Shown: piece after piece, positions 9,924-20,914 of the stretch | Position numbering within the stretch: position 1 is the first letter of the stretch | How the letters are laid out: every line of letters begins with the position of its first letter | NCBI GenBank assembly: GCA_017506865.1 | Contig: JAFCMP010000541.1 | Coordinates: 372,001 to 436,000 of the forward strand | Direction of reading: 5' to 3' | Origin: Tribonema minus | Lineage: Eukaryota > Sar > Xanthophyceae > Tribonematales > Tribonemataceae | Length of the DNA stretch: 64,000 bases | The notes under the pieces: generated by a model | Databases searched by the model: none | Seen by the model: the letters and a program-made list of their open reading frames with translations, nothing else | Told to the model about the DNA's origin: nothing | Program-made: the position numbers and the translations under genes

Positions 9924-11323
9924 CCGCAAGACTAGGTTCGGACATGATCACAAAACCAGGGGTAACAGGGGGGGGGGGGGGATGCCGTTGGTGTGGGCAT
10001 TTGGCTGAAAGGTGTTGTGTTCATATGAATGTTTATATGTCACATGCTGCAGTGGCAGCCAAGCTGCAAATAGTGGATGATGTGTGTGCATCATGCCGCA
10101 AGACACGTGGACAATGGACCATACCTACCCTGGCTGGCCATACATACCTGGCAAGTGTGCATTCATCTGCTCATGTCTCAAGGGCAGACACCATTGGTCA
10201 CCAAGTCCTACGTGCCTTCCATTCTTCCATGATAGGTGTGTCACAGTGCTTGCTTGATGCGCTTCATCTGGTGCTTGTTCTAGGACTAGACCACACTTGA
10301 CTCCACTCGAATGGGGCAAGGGGGTGCACACCATCTGGACTAGAGCAAGGACTACAGCATGTAGAACTTGTTGACTGGACTGTTATGTTGCTCACATGAA
10401 ACACTGGCAATGGTGCAATCACCGGCAAGATGTGCAGAGCGGCCAAGTATGTGTGGATGTTGAGGTTATCAATGCCGCTGCCGCTGCATTTGAGAGCCAA
10501 CGTTTGCAAACAATGCAATGGTGAAACCTATGTACACAAGGATTTTATGGACCACCAATAGTTCTTGACCCAGCAAGCGTGCACGCGGCTGCCAACTTGA
10601 GTTCTGGCTTCTGTTGCGTGGATGTGCATCAACACTTTCTCAGTTGTGACATGTTCTGGCAACTGTTGCGTGAATGCACATCAATTTTTTTCTCAGTTGT
10701 GACATGGCAGCTGTGACATGCAGTGGCAGGGGCAAAGTGAAGGCGCGTAAACACTTGCAAGGCTTCAGTGATCATTGTTCAAGCGGACTGAACACACCCG
10801 CGCGTATGTTCGCATTATCGTACATGACAGCCACAGTAACGACCCTGGTGTGTGCCGGACAGAGCCATTGGTACCTCATCTGCAAACATACAAATCGCCG
10901 TAATCTAGGGGCTGGCGGCGCGAATCAAGCGCCTCCAGGGGGGTCAAAACGTCAGGAAAAAAGGGGGGGGGCTACGCGCGCGCGGCAGCCGCTCAGCGCC
11001 CGTAACCCTGATGTTAGGGTTGGGGTACCTGAGCACTGAGGCAGCGTCGCGCGCGCGCGCCCCCTGCGCTGTGTGCGGCAGGCCGCAGCACACACAGCGT
11101 CGACGACGGGAGTAAACGGGGCTAGCGTCGACTGGGGGCATACAGTAACACCTCAACCGCGCAGCGCCTGCGCAGGCTGGGAGGGACGAACAGGGGCGCG
11201 TGTACCTTCAGCATTGCGCCTAGAGTGCGCTTCCAGGATTGGAGCAGCAGAGCCCCCCCCCTCCCCCCCCCTGCAAGCCGCGGTCTCCAGGGTCCATCGC
11301 CGGCAGAGGGTAGGTAGGTATGT
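9924..11323. other. Intergenic region, no gene seen
   Basis: This stretch holds short homopolymers (G13 near 9968, G8 near 10964), a single imperfect TTAGGG-like unit near 11010, and AT-richer DNA than the flanking genes. No coding motif or RNA gene was recognised on either strand. Confidence 0.5.
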
Positions 11324-14300
11324 CTACCAGAAGCTGACCATGCCGACGATGAACTGAGCGAGGATGACCGTGCTGGCGAGGTAGATGACGCCGTCTTGCA
11401 CACTGTGATCCCGCCTGAGGATGGCCAGCTCGTTGACGAGCGTGCTCATGGTCGTGAGACTCGCGCAGAAGCCGGTGACGAATGCCTGCACGTGCGCAGA
11501 GGGGCAGTGCGGCAGGGCTGTCAGTGCTGCGCTGTGCGTTTTCTGCGGTTGAAATGTAAGCTGTGATGTGCACTTTCACACATGTTGACACGTATCGTTG
11601 ACAAGCATGCTCATGGTCGTGAGGCTTCGCGACGAGTGCTGTACTGTGCGGGACGAACTGCGGGTGAGAAATCAGCTGTGATGTGCGGATTCACATGTGT
11701 TGACTTCATCCAATGCAGCGGTATTTGGTGATTTCGGTTGAAGTATGATGCTTCCAAAGCAGGTGATAATCTATTTAAAAAAAAAACTGCAAAGCAGAGG
11801 GTATTGTATGTGAACTCTGCAAAGTATGTGATGACTTGAATAAATGCCCAACCGAGTAAAGCCAGCAGACGGCCAGGTCACCTGGCTTCCACGGCACCTT
11901 TGATGGGCATCGTCAACACAAGCATGCCCAATATCAAGGAACCACCAAAAGTATGACGTGCCAAGCGCAACCTCACAACATAGCGCGAGCGCAACGAGTG
12001 CACCGCGAGGGTGCCCTCCACACTCACGTGACTCGCTGACTGAGTTGACTCACACACTGACTCATCAACTCACCCTAGCAGCGGTGTCGTCCCATTCCAA
12101 CACCCTCCAGACTCACTGACTCACTCACTGAATGACTTGACTCACTCACTGACTCATATTAACTCACCCTGGCAGCGGTGTCGTCCCAGTCCGACGCCTT
12201 GGTGAACTCGTGCGTAACGAGCGCGCACGCGAGGGTGCCGCCAATGTTGGCCAGGAACGTTCCCAGGGGGAAGCGGCCGCCGCGGAACTTGTTGAACTGG
12301 CGCGCGAGCGCGTAGCGCAGCGACGCCCCCGGGATCGCAAAGAGGCCGCTGAGCCAGTAGCGCTTCTCGAGCCAGCTGTTGTCGTTGACGCCGAGCGCGA
12401 TGGAGAGGCCGATCGCTGTCGCCACGAGCAGCACGCCGTTGACAATGGCGATGATACCCTGCACGCGGGGGAAGGGGGGGGGGGAGGAGGGGAAGATGAG
12501 TAATTGCATGCAAGTTTGGGGGAATGTAATCAGAAATTGCCTTCCTGAGGTGCATGACAGGATCAGGCGTGCACCGACACCAGAGGATGGATTGTTGGCA
12601 CCAGGCAGTGGATGTTTTCAAAAGCAGGACTTGCTGCAATTACTCTCATCCTGATTTGTGGATCATAGGCTTGAGGGCAGTGGATGATTGAGCAACCGCT
12701 GCTGCCATTTTCAGGACAGCGCAGACGCAATTGTGATGGTTTAGCTTCACATTGTGAGGGTACAGCTTCACATGAGTGAGAAGAGACAATGATGACCTCT
12801 AGCCTGCCTTCAACATTTCACAGGTTATATGCCAGCATTTTAACCCTCTACTCAGACGGGCTGCACACCTCGCCAATGCCGGGGGCGCGGCCTTCCGCAC
12901 ATAGCCCGTGGTAACTTCCAGGAGAAAAGCTCATGACCTACCTTATGGTACAGTGGTCATTGCCCACCTAGCGGCACCTGCCTGCACACTTGTGACCTCA
13001 CTTTGAACACTCCTCAGTTGCCCAAATGTCAAGCCGCTACGCGGATGCATGCGCGTACCTCGCTGATGCCGGGTGCGGCCTTCTGTACAGCGCCCGTCAG
13101 CAGCGCTCCGACGTCCGCGCCGACGCGGTGCGCGACGATGAACGTCGCGATGCTCGCAAAGATGTAGCACAGCGCCGCGATCTGCGGCTGCGGAACGTCG
13201 CTGGTGGGCGCGATGAGCAGCGCGTTGGTCTGCAGCGTCCACGCGCTGAAGGTCGTGTACGCGCCGCACAGGCCGACGGACATGCCTGCGGGGGCGGCGG
13301 ATGCGGAGCGTCACGTCAGGTCACGTCAGAAGTAGAGAAAACGAAGTACGTGCATGTTTATTCAAGTGATAAGTTGAGAAAACTAAGTGCTGTTTGGTCT
13401 GCAGCGTCCACGCGCTGAAGGTGGTGCACGCGCCGCACACGCCGACAAACATGCCTGCGGAGCGCGGCGAATGCAGGGATGAGAACACTGAATAGTTCTT
13501 GCATTTCAGGTGAGAAGTTGAGCATACCAAGTACGTGTCAGTGGGTCGCATACGCGCCGCAGAGGCCGACGGACATGCCTGCAGAGGCCGCGAATGCAGA
13601 TAATTAGGCCAGCAGTTGAGAATACCAAGTACTTTTTGATACAGCACATGTGTGCATGAGGTACACATTTCCATAGTTTCGCCCCTCAAGCGAAAGTAAA
13701 AAGTACTTTTTTGATCATTCAAGTGAGAAGTTGAGTACTAAGTACTTGTTGGTGGGTCGTGTGCGCGCCGCAGAGGCCAAGAACATTCCTGCGGAGGCGC
13801 CGCATGCGGAGCGTCACGTCAGAAGTTGATGCTACCACGTACTTGTCAACTGACTTATTGATGAGCAAAGGAGCTGGCGCAAAAACGTGCTGGGTGCACC
13901 AGAAGCATCGTCAATTGGTCGCCTCACAGTCATCCGTCGCTGTGGCTGAATGCGCTGGCCAATAAAACAAGCTCAGTCTGAAGCAGGCATAAGGCCACCT
14001 GACGGTTAGGCTAAGGGTGAGTTCAGGAGTTTTATTGCTTGCAGCGTCTCGCAGTTCAAGCAGCTATGTTAATGTTTGTGATTTGGCCAATTAAGCCACC
14101 TGCCATATATATGTATACCAGAGAACTGCACTTGCTTTAGCAGCGGCACTTGAGACTCGCCAGCCCTATAGTCAATACTAATGTAATTTCTAGTATGTAT
14201 TCAATACTGACATGATTTGGAGCTGCACCCGTTGACCGCTGAAGCCGAGCAGGGGATGGTGACAGGACACATCGTGTCAATTCAAGGCAATCATTGCCAT

Positions 14301-14864
14301 CATAAATGGTCATACTCAGTCTGGCGGTTAGACAGGGGGACATGGTCACCTACGGCTGCACCATTATTGCGGGCAGGGCTGATCAGCATGTTTTTGGAAT
14401 CACCTGTAAGGAGTACCAGCGCGCCACCACCCTTGGACATCGTCGTCGAAGCCGCGACCAGGAAACCCAGGATCATGGATCCCGCGACGTTGTCGAAGAA
14501 GGAGGGCACCAGCAGCGTGTCTGCAGATGCGCGAGCAGAGCGGGGCAGCGATACGTGAGAGCCTGCAGCTCGTCCGCGAGGTGGAGAGTTGAACATCAAG
14601 CCGAATAATGCATGGCGAAGTGCACTCACCGGCGTCTATCACATCGGCAGCGGTGCTGCCAAAGAGGCGCTCAGTGAAGATCCTCGCATAGCAGCCCGCA
14701 ATAGCCCAGAGCGCAACGCTCACGTACAGGTTCACGACTGACGGTTCTTGAGGTTGCGGTTGCGGCGGCTGCTTCAAGTTCTCCTCCGTAGACGCCAACG
14801 GAGCCGCGTAGGCTGGCCCCTTGCCGGCATTCGCGTTCAGCAACTGATCAGAAGACGACACCAT
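11324..14864 (-). CDS. FEX: Fluoride exporter, two-domain CrcB/FEX family (5 exons)
   Basis: Fluoride channel/exporter of the plasma membrane that removes toxic F- from the cytosol. Exons in gene order are 14864-14630, 14520-14404, 13285-13059, 12458-12168 and 11485-11324. All phases agree, giving 343 residues. After a ~45-residue hydrophilic N-terminus the first CrcB domain shows WAIAGCYAR, FFDNVAGSMILGF (pore Asn) and LCGAYTTFSAW (~123-133). The second shows FAIPGASLRYALAR, FPLGTFLANIGG and TGFCASLTTMS (~294-304). A single chain with two domains is the usual eukaryotic FEX form, whereas bacterial Fluc is a dimer. Start ATG 14862-14864 was chosen because it is the first ATG followed by the hydrophilic leader; an ATG at 15026 would add 54 residues. 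Introns 2 to 4 carry junction echoes. Confidence 0.93.
11588..11640 (-). repeat. Junction echo of FEX exon 5 start
   Basis: The segment CATGCTCATGGTCGTGAG and flanks repeat the start of exon 5 (around 11433-11475), located upstream of the real acceptor in gene sense. Confidence 0.6.
12063..12105 (-). repeat. Junction echo of FEX exon 4 end with copied donor
   Basis: It is a near copy of 12163-12200, covering the last codons of exon 4 and its GTGAGT donor, about 95 bases further into intron 4. It could act as a decoy 5' splice site. Confidence 0.75.
12866..12912 (-). repeat. Junction echo of FEX exon 3 end
   Basis: This segment repeats, with changes, the 3' end of exon 3 at 13055-13100 (CCTCGC..ATGCCGGG and ..GCGGCCTTC..), placed downstream of the exon in gene sense. 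The real donor is GTACGC at 13058. Confidence 0.7.
13398..13830 (-). repeat. Junction echoes of FEX exon 3 start (three degenerate tandem copies)
   Basis: Three decayed copies of the acceptor plus the first bases of exon 3 lie in FEX intron 2, around 13398-13480, 13521-13600 and 13750-13830. The parent junction is at 13285. The first copy still reads MFVGVCGACTTFSAWTLQT in gene sense, against MSVGLCGAYTTFSAWTLQT in the real exon. Copies are separated by a shared spacer related to AAGTTGAG...CCAAGTAC. Confidence 0.85.
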
Positions 14865-17800
14865 TGCGTCCAACTGGTTTCGGTGTGTCGGCAGTGGAGT
14901 GGAATGTGAATGCAGTCGAGACACCGGCGGCTGGCTCTGCCAGGAAGCAAACGAGCTGAATGCACCGCAAGGCGGCAAAGCGATGGCCGGTGAGGATTGA
15001 AAAAGTGCGCTGGATGGCATCTTCACGGTTCAACTTCACCAGTGAGATTTTTGTTGGAGATTGCCCGAGGAAGAGTCCGGGCACCCAAAAGGCCTTGTCT
15101 CGTTACGTTGGGACACCTGCAGCGCGTGCCAGCCTGCAGCGTGCTGCCTCCCAGCGCCTGCGCAACACTCGACATGGTAGCCAACCAGCCCCAAGGGAAC
15201 TAGACAAAGGAATGTCACATTTTCATTTTCATTTCATAAAAAAAAACTTCTCCGAGGGTCCTGCCGGTCATGCCGGACATCACAGCGTGATTGCTGTCAC
15301 AACTATGCAGTGTCCCCGCACTGTGCGGCGACAGACGTTGACATGGATCATTTGCAACGCTGGTGAAACCCATCAAAGCCATTGCTATGCAGGAGCAATG
15401 CTCTCAGTAAAGAGCGCAGGCAATGCCAGGCATGGAGATCTGCATGGAGACCCAAGGTCTACGTCCCAAAGGCCATGCCGCTTGATGCTGTAGTTTGCGG
15501 GTTCATGGAGATGATGCTTCGCGACAAAGCTAGCAGGTTAGCTGGTGGTGTTGGGCTAGCACTTCAATTTCCCAAATATTCAGCCTTACATAGAGCGATC
15601 ATGAGCCACATGGAGACATGAGCCATGAGACATGAGCCCGTCACCAGCATGACAAGAAATTCGGGAGATAACCTATGACGTGAAGAGCCTGATTAAAGGT
15701 AACTGCAACTGCACCTTCTGCAGTTGCAAGCCAGGCCACTCACTCACCCGAGTAGTCTTACTTGTTTATTCATGTGTGGTACTTGAACATTTTTCTGTAC
15801 AGATGCCCAAGACCAATGTGAAGGTGCCTTGGGGTTGACCTAGGCTAAAGCTTTGCGTCTTGCTGTATTCTGCATGCATGACATGGCTGTGTTGTTGTCT
15901 ACACTGATGCATCTTAGAGGGTGCACAAACATTTTAGAGAGACTCAGTGCAAAACTGGTAGTGGTAGCAGCAGTCAGCATCATGATTGGGGTCCCCCCCC
16001 GGGGGTGAGTGTGGTGCTGATGCTTAGCCTAGCTGATGATCGTTTGTATTGCCGTGCCGCAGTGTTGTCCAGGACTATGCATATATGCGTCATGTCCTAA
16101 GAACTTAAGTAAAAATGCAAGTGCTGCAGCGACGACCGACATCAATAGCACCAAGTAACTGCATAAATCCGATGGCACACAAATTTATCTCAAGAAGATC
16201 TGCATCTGCTTATTCATCATTGCCCGTAGAGAGGCTGCAGATCACCTCAGTAATCATCAGCCTATAATTTTCATATGGCCTTTGGTCCTGCCCCCAATTG
16301 AATTTGGCCAATGGCATGCAAGAATAACGAATCCAGCCATGCACGATCTCGCAGCGCGCATCATTTCGTACACATGGAAGTGCATCCTCCCGCAGTGAAC
16401 ATGTGATTTTGGAAACATGAACGCCGCGTCCAGCAATGAGCACTCAGCATCCGACTGAGTGAGTCACTGGTGCATTGCCGAACCCTCGGTGCTGTGGCCA
16501 TTACCGTTCAAAATATTACATGACTTATAAGTTGAAGTTACACATGCATGCAGGAACCCAAGAGGCGTTGTGTGCATAATAGCCCTGCGGGCTGGGGGAG
16601 AGTCCTAGGGACTCAAGCAGATAGAGTGCACCATAATGCTACAAAAAGTGACAAGAGCATTGTGTTTGCTCACAAGCTGTGGAACTTTGATGTCAGGGTT
16701 GTTGTATTGCAAACATGTTAAAAGCTAGCCATGCAGACAGGCACACCGTCGTCAATGCACAGCAGCAGAGGAAGCAGGGGGCACAGGAGGTGGCACATGT
16801 GACAACGTGTGCAATGAAAGAAGTAGTATCTTACAACTGCAAACGCTGGTTGCAAACACGGGAGCCCCCCCCTAAACTTGAGAGACTTCAAGCGCACACG
16901 TCAGCCACGCTGAGCTGCAGGTAAGCAGCCATTCCGTGCATTTGAAGGGCTGCGCGACTCCACTGAGGTCTGTAATGACTGCTCCACCGCCTGGGGTCAT
17001 CAAAGGCATGACCACACCCGACGCTGCTTCATTGCACACTGCAGGTGTGTATGTTGACAAGCAGGGCAAAGCAGGAGTTCAGCACACAATGCATCATTGA
17101 TGCCACATTATGTAGCTTCAAATACATACACTGTCCAGAGGAATGCACTTACTCCATGCAGGTTTCATGGCGATATCAGAATTGTGCTATTACGTCCTGC
17201 TGTGCCGGCTTGGTCTGCGCCTCAGCTGCTCTCATACCGCATGATGCTGTTGACACCAGTGCGCTGTTGGAATCACCTGGCCTCTTGAACAACGCATTGC
17301 CATGGCACCTGCTGCCAGATGGCAGTCCAACGCTCACGACGCACCAAGCCAACCGAGCACAACTTGCTGCATGCTCTGCAGGAACCCAAAGCGGCGTTGT
17401 GTGCACCAGACTGCTGCGAGCACACGTGACGCACCTTGCCTTCAAAGTTTGCCCATGCTGCTGCATATGCGGTTGTGGGCCGCTCACGTTGTTCTGTGCA
17501 ATTGGCAAGTATCACAAATGATTCATGATGGATATTATCATAAATACGCCTCCAGATCAGATTCACGTCCCTGGCCGGCCATTCTCAGAATTATTCTATT
17601 GCGAGAAGTCGTAGTACTTTCAAGTCATACTATGGGAAGTGGTATGCATCACAACGCATTCATGACAGAGGTGTGCATCTTGCAATGCCATTGGAGAGCA
17701 ATCAACAATGACAAGGAGAAACAGTGGCGCTTCAAGGAAATTGAAGTTGTCCATTCTAGCTTGTGCTTGCAGAAACGAAGTAGACGCCGTTCACTATCTG

Positions 17801-18459
17801 TTGCGCTTGTGCCCTGTCACGTTCCTCGCAACACCAACTTACTTATAAGGTGCTGCTTACATCAATTCAGCAGCTGCATTAGCCTGAGCTTGAACAGGAC
17901 TCAATATGCACCGACATCAGACTCCAGCAACAGCGGCGTGCCCCAAGCAGCTACTTAGAGTTCATCATCAGACCAACTTGAAGCACTAAACTCAGCGTAC
18001 ACTGCACGTCAACATGATGGCACACCATCAACTGGCACCACGGTCTCTTGGAACATGTGCGGCTGCACGCTGTTGTTATCAATTGTCTGGACGTCTATCA
18101 TGATGTACTCAAAGCACCACTGATGCCCCCAGGCATTATCTGCGAATCGTACACCAAGACATTAATCCATCAATGGACACACAAGGCAACACAAGTTACT
18201 CTCTCAGAGGCTATCGCAGCACAAATACTGAAGTAGTGCAGCTACTAGTAACAGGCACGCTCAGGCTGCTGCAGCACCGAGTGTGGGCCTGGCGCTCAGC
18301 GCAGGGCGCACAGCCGCCGCCGCCGCCCCTGCCACCGCCGCCGCTGCAGCTGATGCCGCGGAACGCCACACATTGCGCATTCGCTGTCAGCATGGGCGCC
18401 TTCTCGCACCGTGGCACGCATATGCATCACGCCACGCGCACGCGCCCGCAGTCGCACGC
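14865..18459. other. Long intergenic region, no gene supported
   Basis: About 3.6 kb of DNA that is AT-richer than the genes. Frames of up to about 200 codons occur but lack motifs and codon structure. 14865-15250 is the likely upstream region of the FEX gene. C7-C8 tracts near 15997 and 16866 are the only clear low-complexity sites. Confidence 0.5.
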
Positions 18460-19338
18460 TCAGGCGCTTGAGCGGTAGTTGGCCACGTAGAGCCTGTTGT
18501 CCTGCAACACACGGGCGTTGTCGCGCGTGGCGCTGCCGCGCCTGAACAGCAGCCAGTAGCTGTCCCAGTCGGCAGCGCTGGAGAAGGTGGCGAGCCGCAC
18601 AGTGCCGAGGCAGCGCGGGGAGCTAGCGCCCATGACGGTCTGGTATGCGAAGGGGGCGCCCGCCACGCCGCTGGCGGTGTAGGCGTGCGCATACGGCCAC
18701 TCGGAGGCAAAGTCGGTGCTGCGCGCAGCGAGCGCGCGCGCGGTAATGCGCAGAGCGTGTGAGGCGGGATTTGCGCGCGCGCAACGCGGAGAGCGGTGCG
18801 AGAGACGCTGCACTCGTAGTGCGCCAAGGGGCACAGGCTGCCCCGGCTGCGCGCGTGTGTCAGAGGCGCATCGCTTGCGTTGTCGTTGTGTCAGCAGCGC
18901 TAGCGCGCGCACGCACGCGTCCCACAGCAGACGCACGCGAGGACACAGTCAGAGAGAAGCCTCATGTAGCGCAGGGTATTAAAGTACACGCGCGTGAGGA
19001 CCAGCTCAGAGAAAAACGCGACGCAGCGCATGGGTGGCAGCGTTGCGCGGCACGTGGCACAGCAAGCCGTACTTGCAAGGATGCCCACATGGCGCGCAAA
19101 CACAACACAGAAGCGGTGCCCCAGGGTCGATCACGCACACGACGGATGGGGCTGAACTGCACATAAAAAGGTGCATGTTGATGAGAATTCTTGAGTACAC
19201 ATTGTGGCGTACTTCTGTGCAGTCGTTGAGCTTGCCGTCTGGACAAGCGCCGAAGTCTTTGATTTGGTTGAGGATGTTGTCGCCAGCTGCCGCCGCCAGC
19301 ACGCAGCTCATGGCCGCCACCTTTAACGCGTTGATCAT
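18460..19338 (-). CDS. Putative small secreted protein, unknown function (2 exons)
   Basis: Exon 1 starts at ATG 19336-19338 and codes an N-terminal hydrophobic segment (LKVAAMSCVLAAAAG) that looks like a signal peptide, then GACPDGKLNDCTEVRHN. Exon 2 is 18718-18460, acceptor GCGCAG, with TDFASEWPYAHAYTASG, DWDSYWLLFRRGSATRD and LYVANYRSSA before the TGA. The donor that keeps phase is GTACTC with exon 1 ending at 19199, giving 132 residues. A donor at GAA|GTACGC would not keep phase with this acceptor. Two Cys in exon 1 and one in exon 2 suggest an extracellular fold. The family was not recognised; a middle exon cannot be excluded. Confidence 0.5.
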
Positions 19339-20021
19339 GTCACGTCTGTCTTTGAGGTCGACTTGTCAGCCAGCAACCTCTAGAGATAATGGATGGGACT
19401 GTTCTTAGCTGCTGCTGATGTTGTGTTTTAGCTGCCTGCTTGTCCAAAGGCAGCGGCCGCTCGGCAGAAAGAAGCAAGCCATAAGGAAAAACAGCCCTCC
19501 ATAGCCATTTGCCATTGGCTCGGTAATACTTCGCTTTGGTGTGCCGAGCGAAAGTGTCTACTCCAGAAAGCATGAGAGGGTTGTGAGGTATGATCGGTAC
19601 AAGAGAGCGGGGATTTCCGCGCTTGAAGCGGTGCCAAAAAACGTTTATTCCAAGTTGAAGTTCAGGAACCGAGGGCGAAGGGTTAGGGTAAGGGTTTGTA
19701 ACACTCACCCTAGGCAAGACTCGCGAGAGAACTCGCGAGTTATGAGTGATTCTCATGAATAACCTTGCGAGCGTCGCCTGTTGCACCACGAGTCACTTGA
19801 GCCGCCAGCTGGCGCTACTGGCGCAACTCACTGGCACAACCTGTTTGGCGCAATAGTTTAGTGTAGGCGCTAGCCCAGGTAAGCGGCGTGCTTTCAATGC
19901 TACCGGCGAGAGTCTCAGAGCTGTGCGTGCGTGCACTCTACAATATTGACTGGTAAGCGCGCGCCTGCGCGCAACAATCTGTATCATCTGCACATGAGAG
20001 CAATGGCCCGCAGCACACTGC

Positions 20022-20122
20022 ACTCGTGAGGATTGTCGGACGGTAGGTTTGTCCAACAGTAGGTTTGTCAGTAAGTTTGTCGGACAAACCTACATGCATA
20101 CCGTCCGACAAATCTCACGAGT
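20022..20122. mobile_element. Small foldback (MITE-like) element, 101 bp
   Basis: Terminal inverted repeats of 24 bases lie at 20022-20045 and 20099-20122 with one mismatch and start ACTCGTGAG. An inner pair, AGGTTTGTCC / GGACAAACCT, lies inside. There is no coding capacity. The size and long near-perfect arms fit a non-autonomous DNA transposon or a foldback sequence. A target-site duplication was not identified. Confidence 0.6.
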
Positions 20123-20282
20123 CACCCGTATTGCACCCATGCTTTATAAATACAAGTGAGGTCGCTCAGTTGCCGACTGACTGGTAACAAGGGGCTTTCA
20201 TGACACATCCGCAAGGCGCACAATGACTCATGATAGTTATCCATGCATGCATTCAGTACCGCGTCGTACCCCAACATCGAAC

Positions 20283-20371
20283 GTCGCGGACACTGGCTTT
20301 GCTAAACCCCCCCCCCCCCCCCCCCATCGCGGACACTGGCTGTGCTAACACCCCCCCCCCCCCCCCCCCCC
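20283..20371 (+). repeat. Direct repeat plus poly-C tracts (C19 and C22)
   Basis: The segment TCGCGGACACTGGCT.TGCTAA occurs twice, each time followed by a long C run. The second run ends in CAG, like the 3' splice sites of this window. No downstream exon could be supported. Confidence 0.7.
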
Positions 20372-20914
20372 AGGGCGCCGGGAGCACGTGCGATGTTCAC
20401 TGCCAAAAGTGAATTTCCTGGCTGCACCATGATGCTTGGCACACAAGATCCTGCGCAGTAAATCCCTCGCCCCCCTGCACAAACAGACTAGTCTACTTGA
20501 AGATATTTCAATAAGTTGAGGGTACGCATGTACGAGCACCAAAGAGGCTGGTTGAGCAAAGGCTACAAACGACAGCCACTATGCGAATCATGTGCATCGC
20601 CAAGTGCTCGCAAACTTGAAAGTTCACTTTCCATGCGGCCTGGAGTTGCGGCTTGCAGCAGCTTAGGGCACCGCTTCAGGCAAATAACTCATGTGCTGAG
20701 TCGTGTGCGCAGATGCGCGCATATATGTTATTATTTGTTGCGGTCTGGATGACTAACTTGAAGTGCGCGCTGCCGCTTTCTGCCTGCACCAGCTTAAACT
20801 GAAAATGTACTGTAAAAATGCTTCAGTAGTCTAGGAATGTCTCATGTCTGCCAGTGTGGAACTTCAATTGGATGCAAAGTGACAGTGTAGACGCCTGCGA
20901 GTAGCGCAGCCCCG

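Larger units (their letters stand above)
19339..20914. other. Intergenic region with small repeats
   Basis: No gene was recognised. It contains a short TTAGGG-like segment near 19680-19692, the foldback element at 20022-20122 and the poly-C duplication at 20283-20371, each listed separately. Confidence 0.5.

Noticed and set aside
14865-15026. Longer FEX N-terminus from the ATG at 15026
   Set aside because: Possible but unsupported; the extra residues are not needed for the family and could be 5' leader.
17302-17958. 218-codon plus frame in the 15-18 kb intergenic region
   Set aside because: No recognisable domain, unlike the codon use of the spliced genes, with overlapping frames on both strands.
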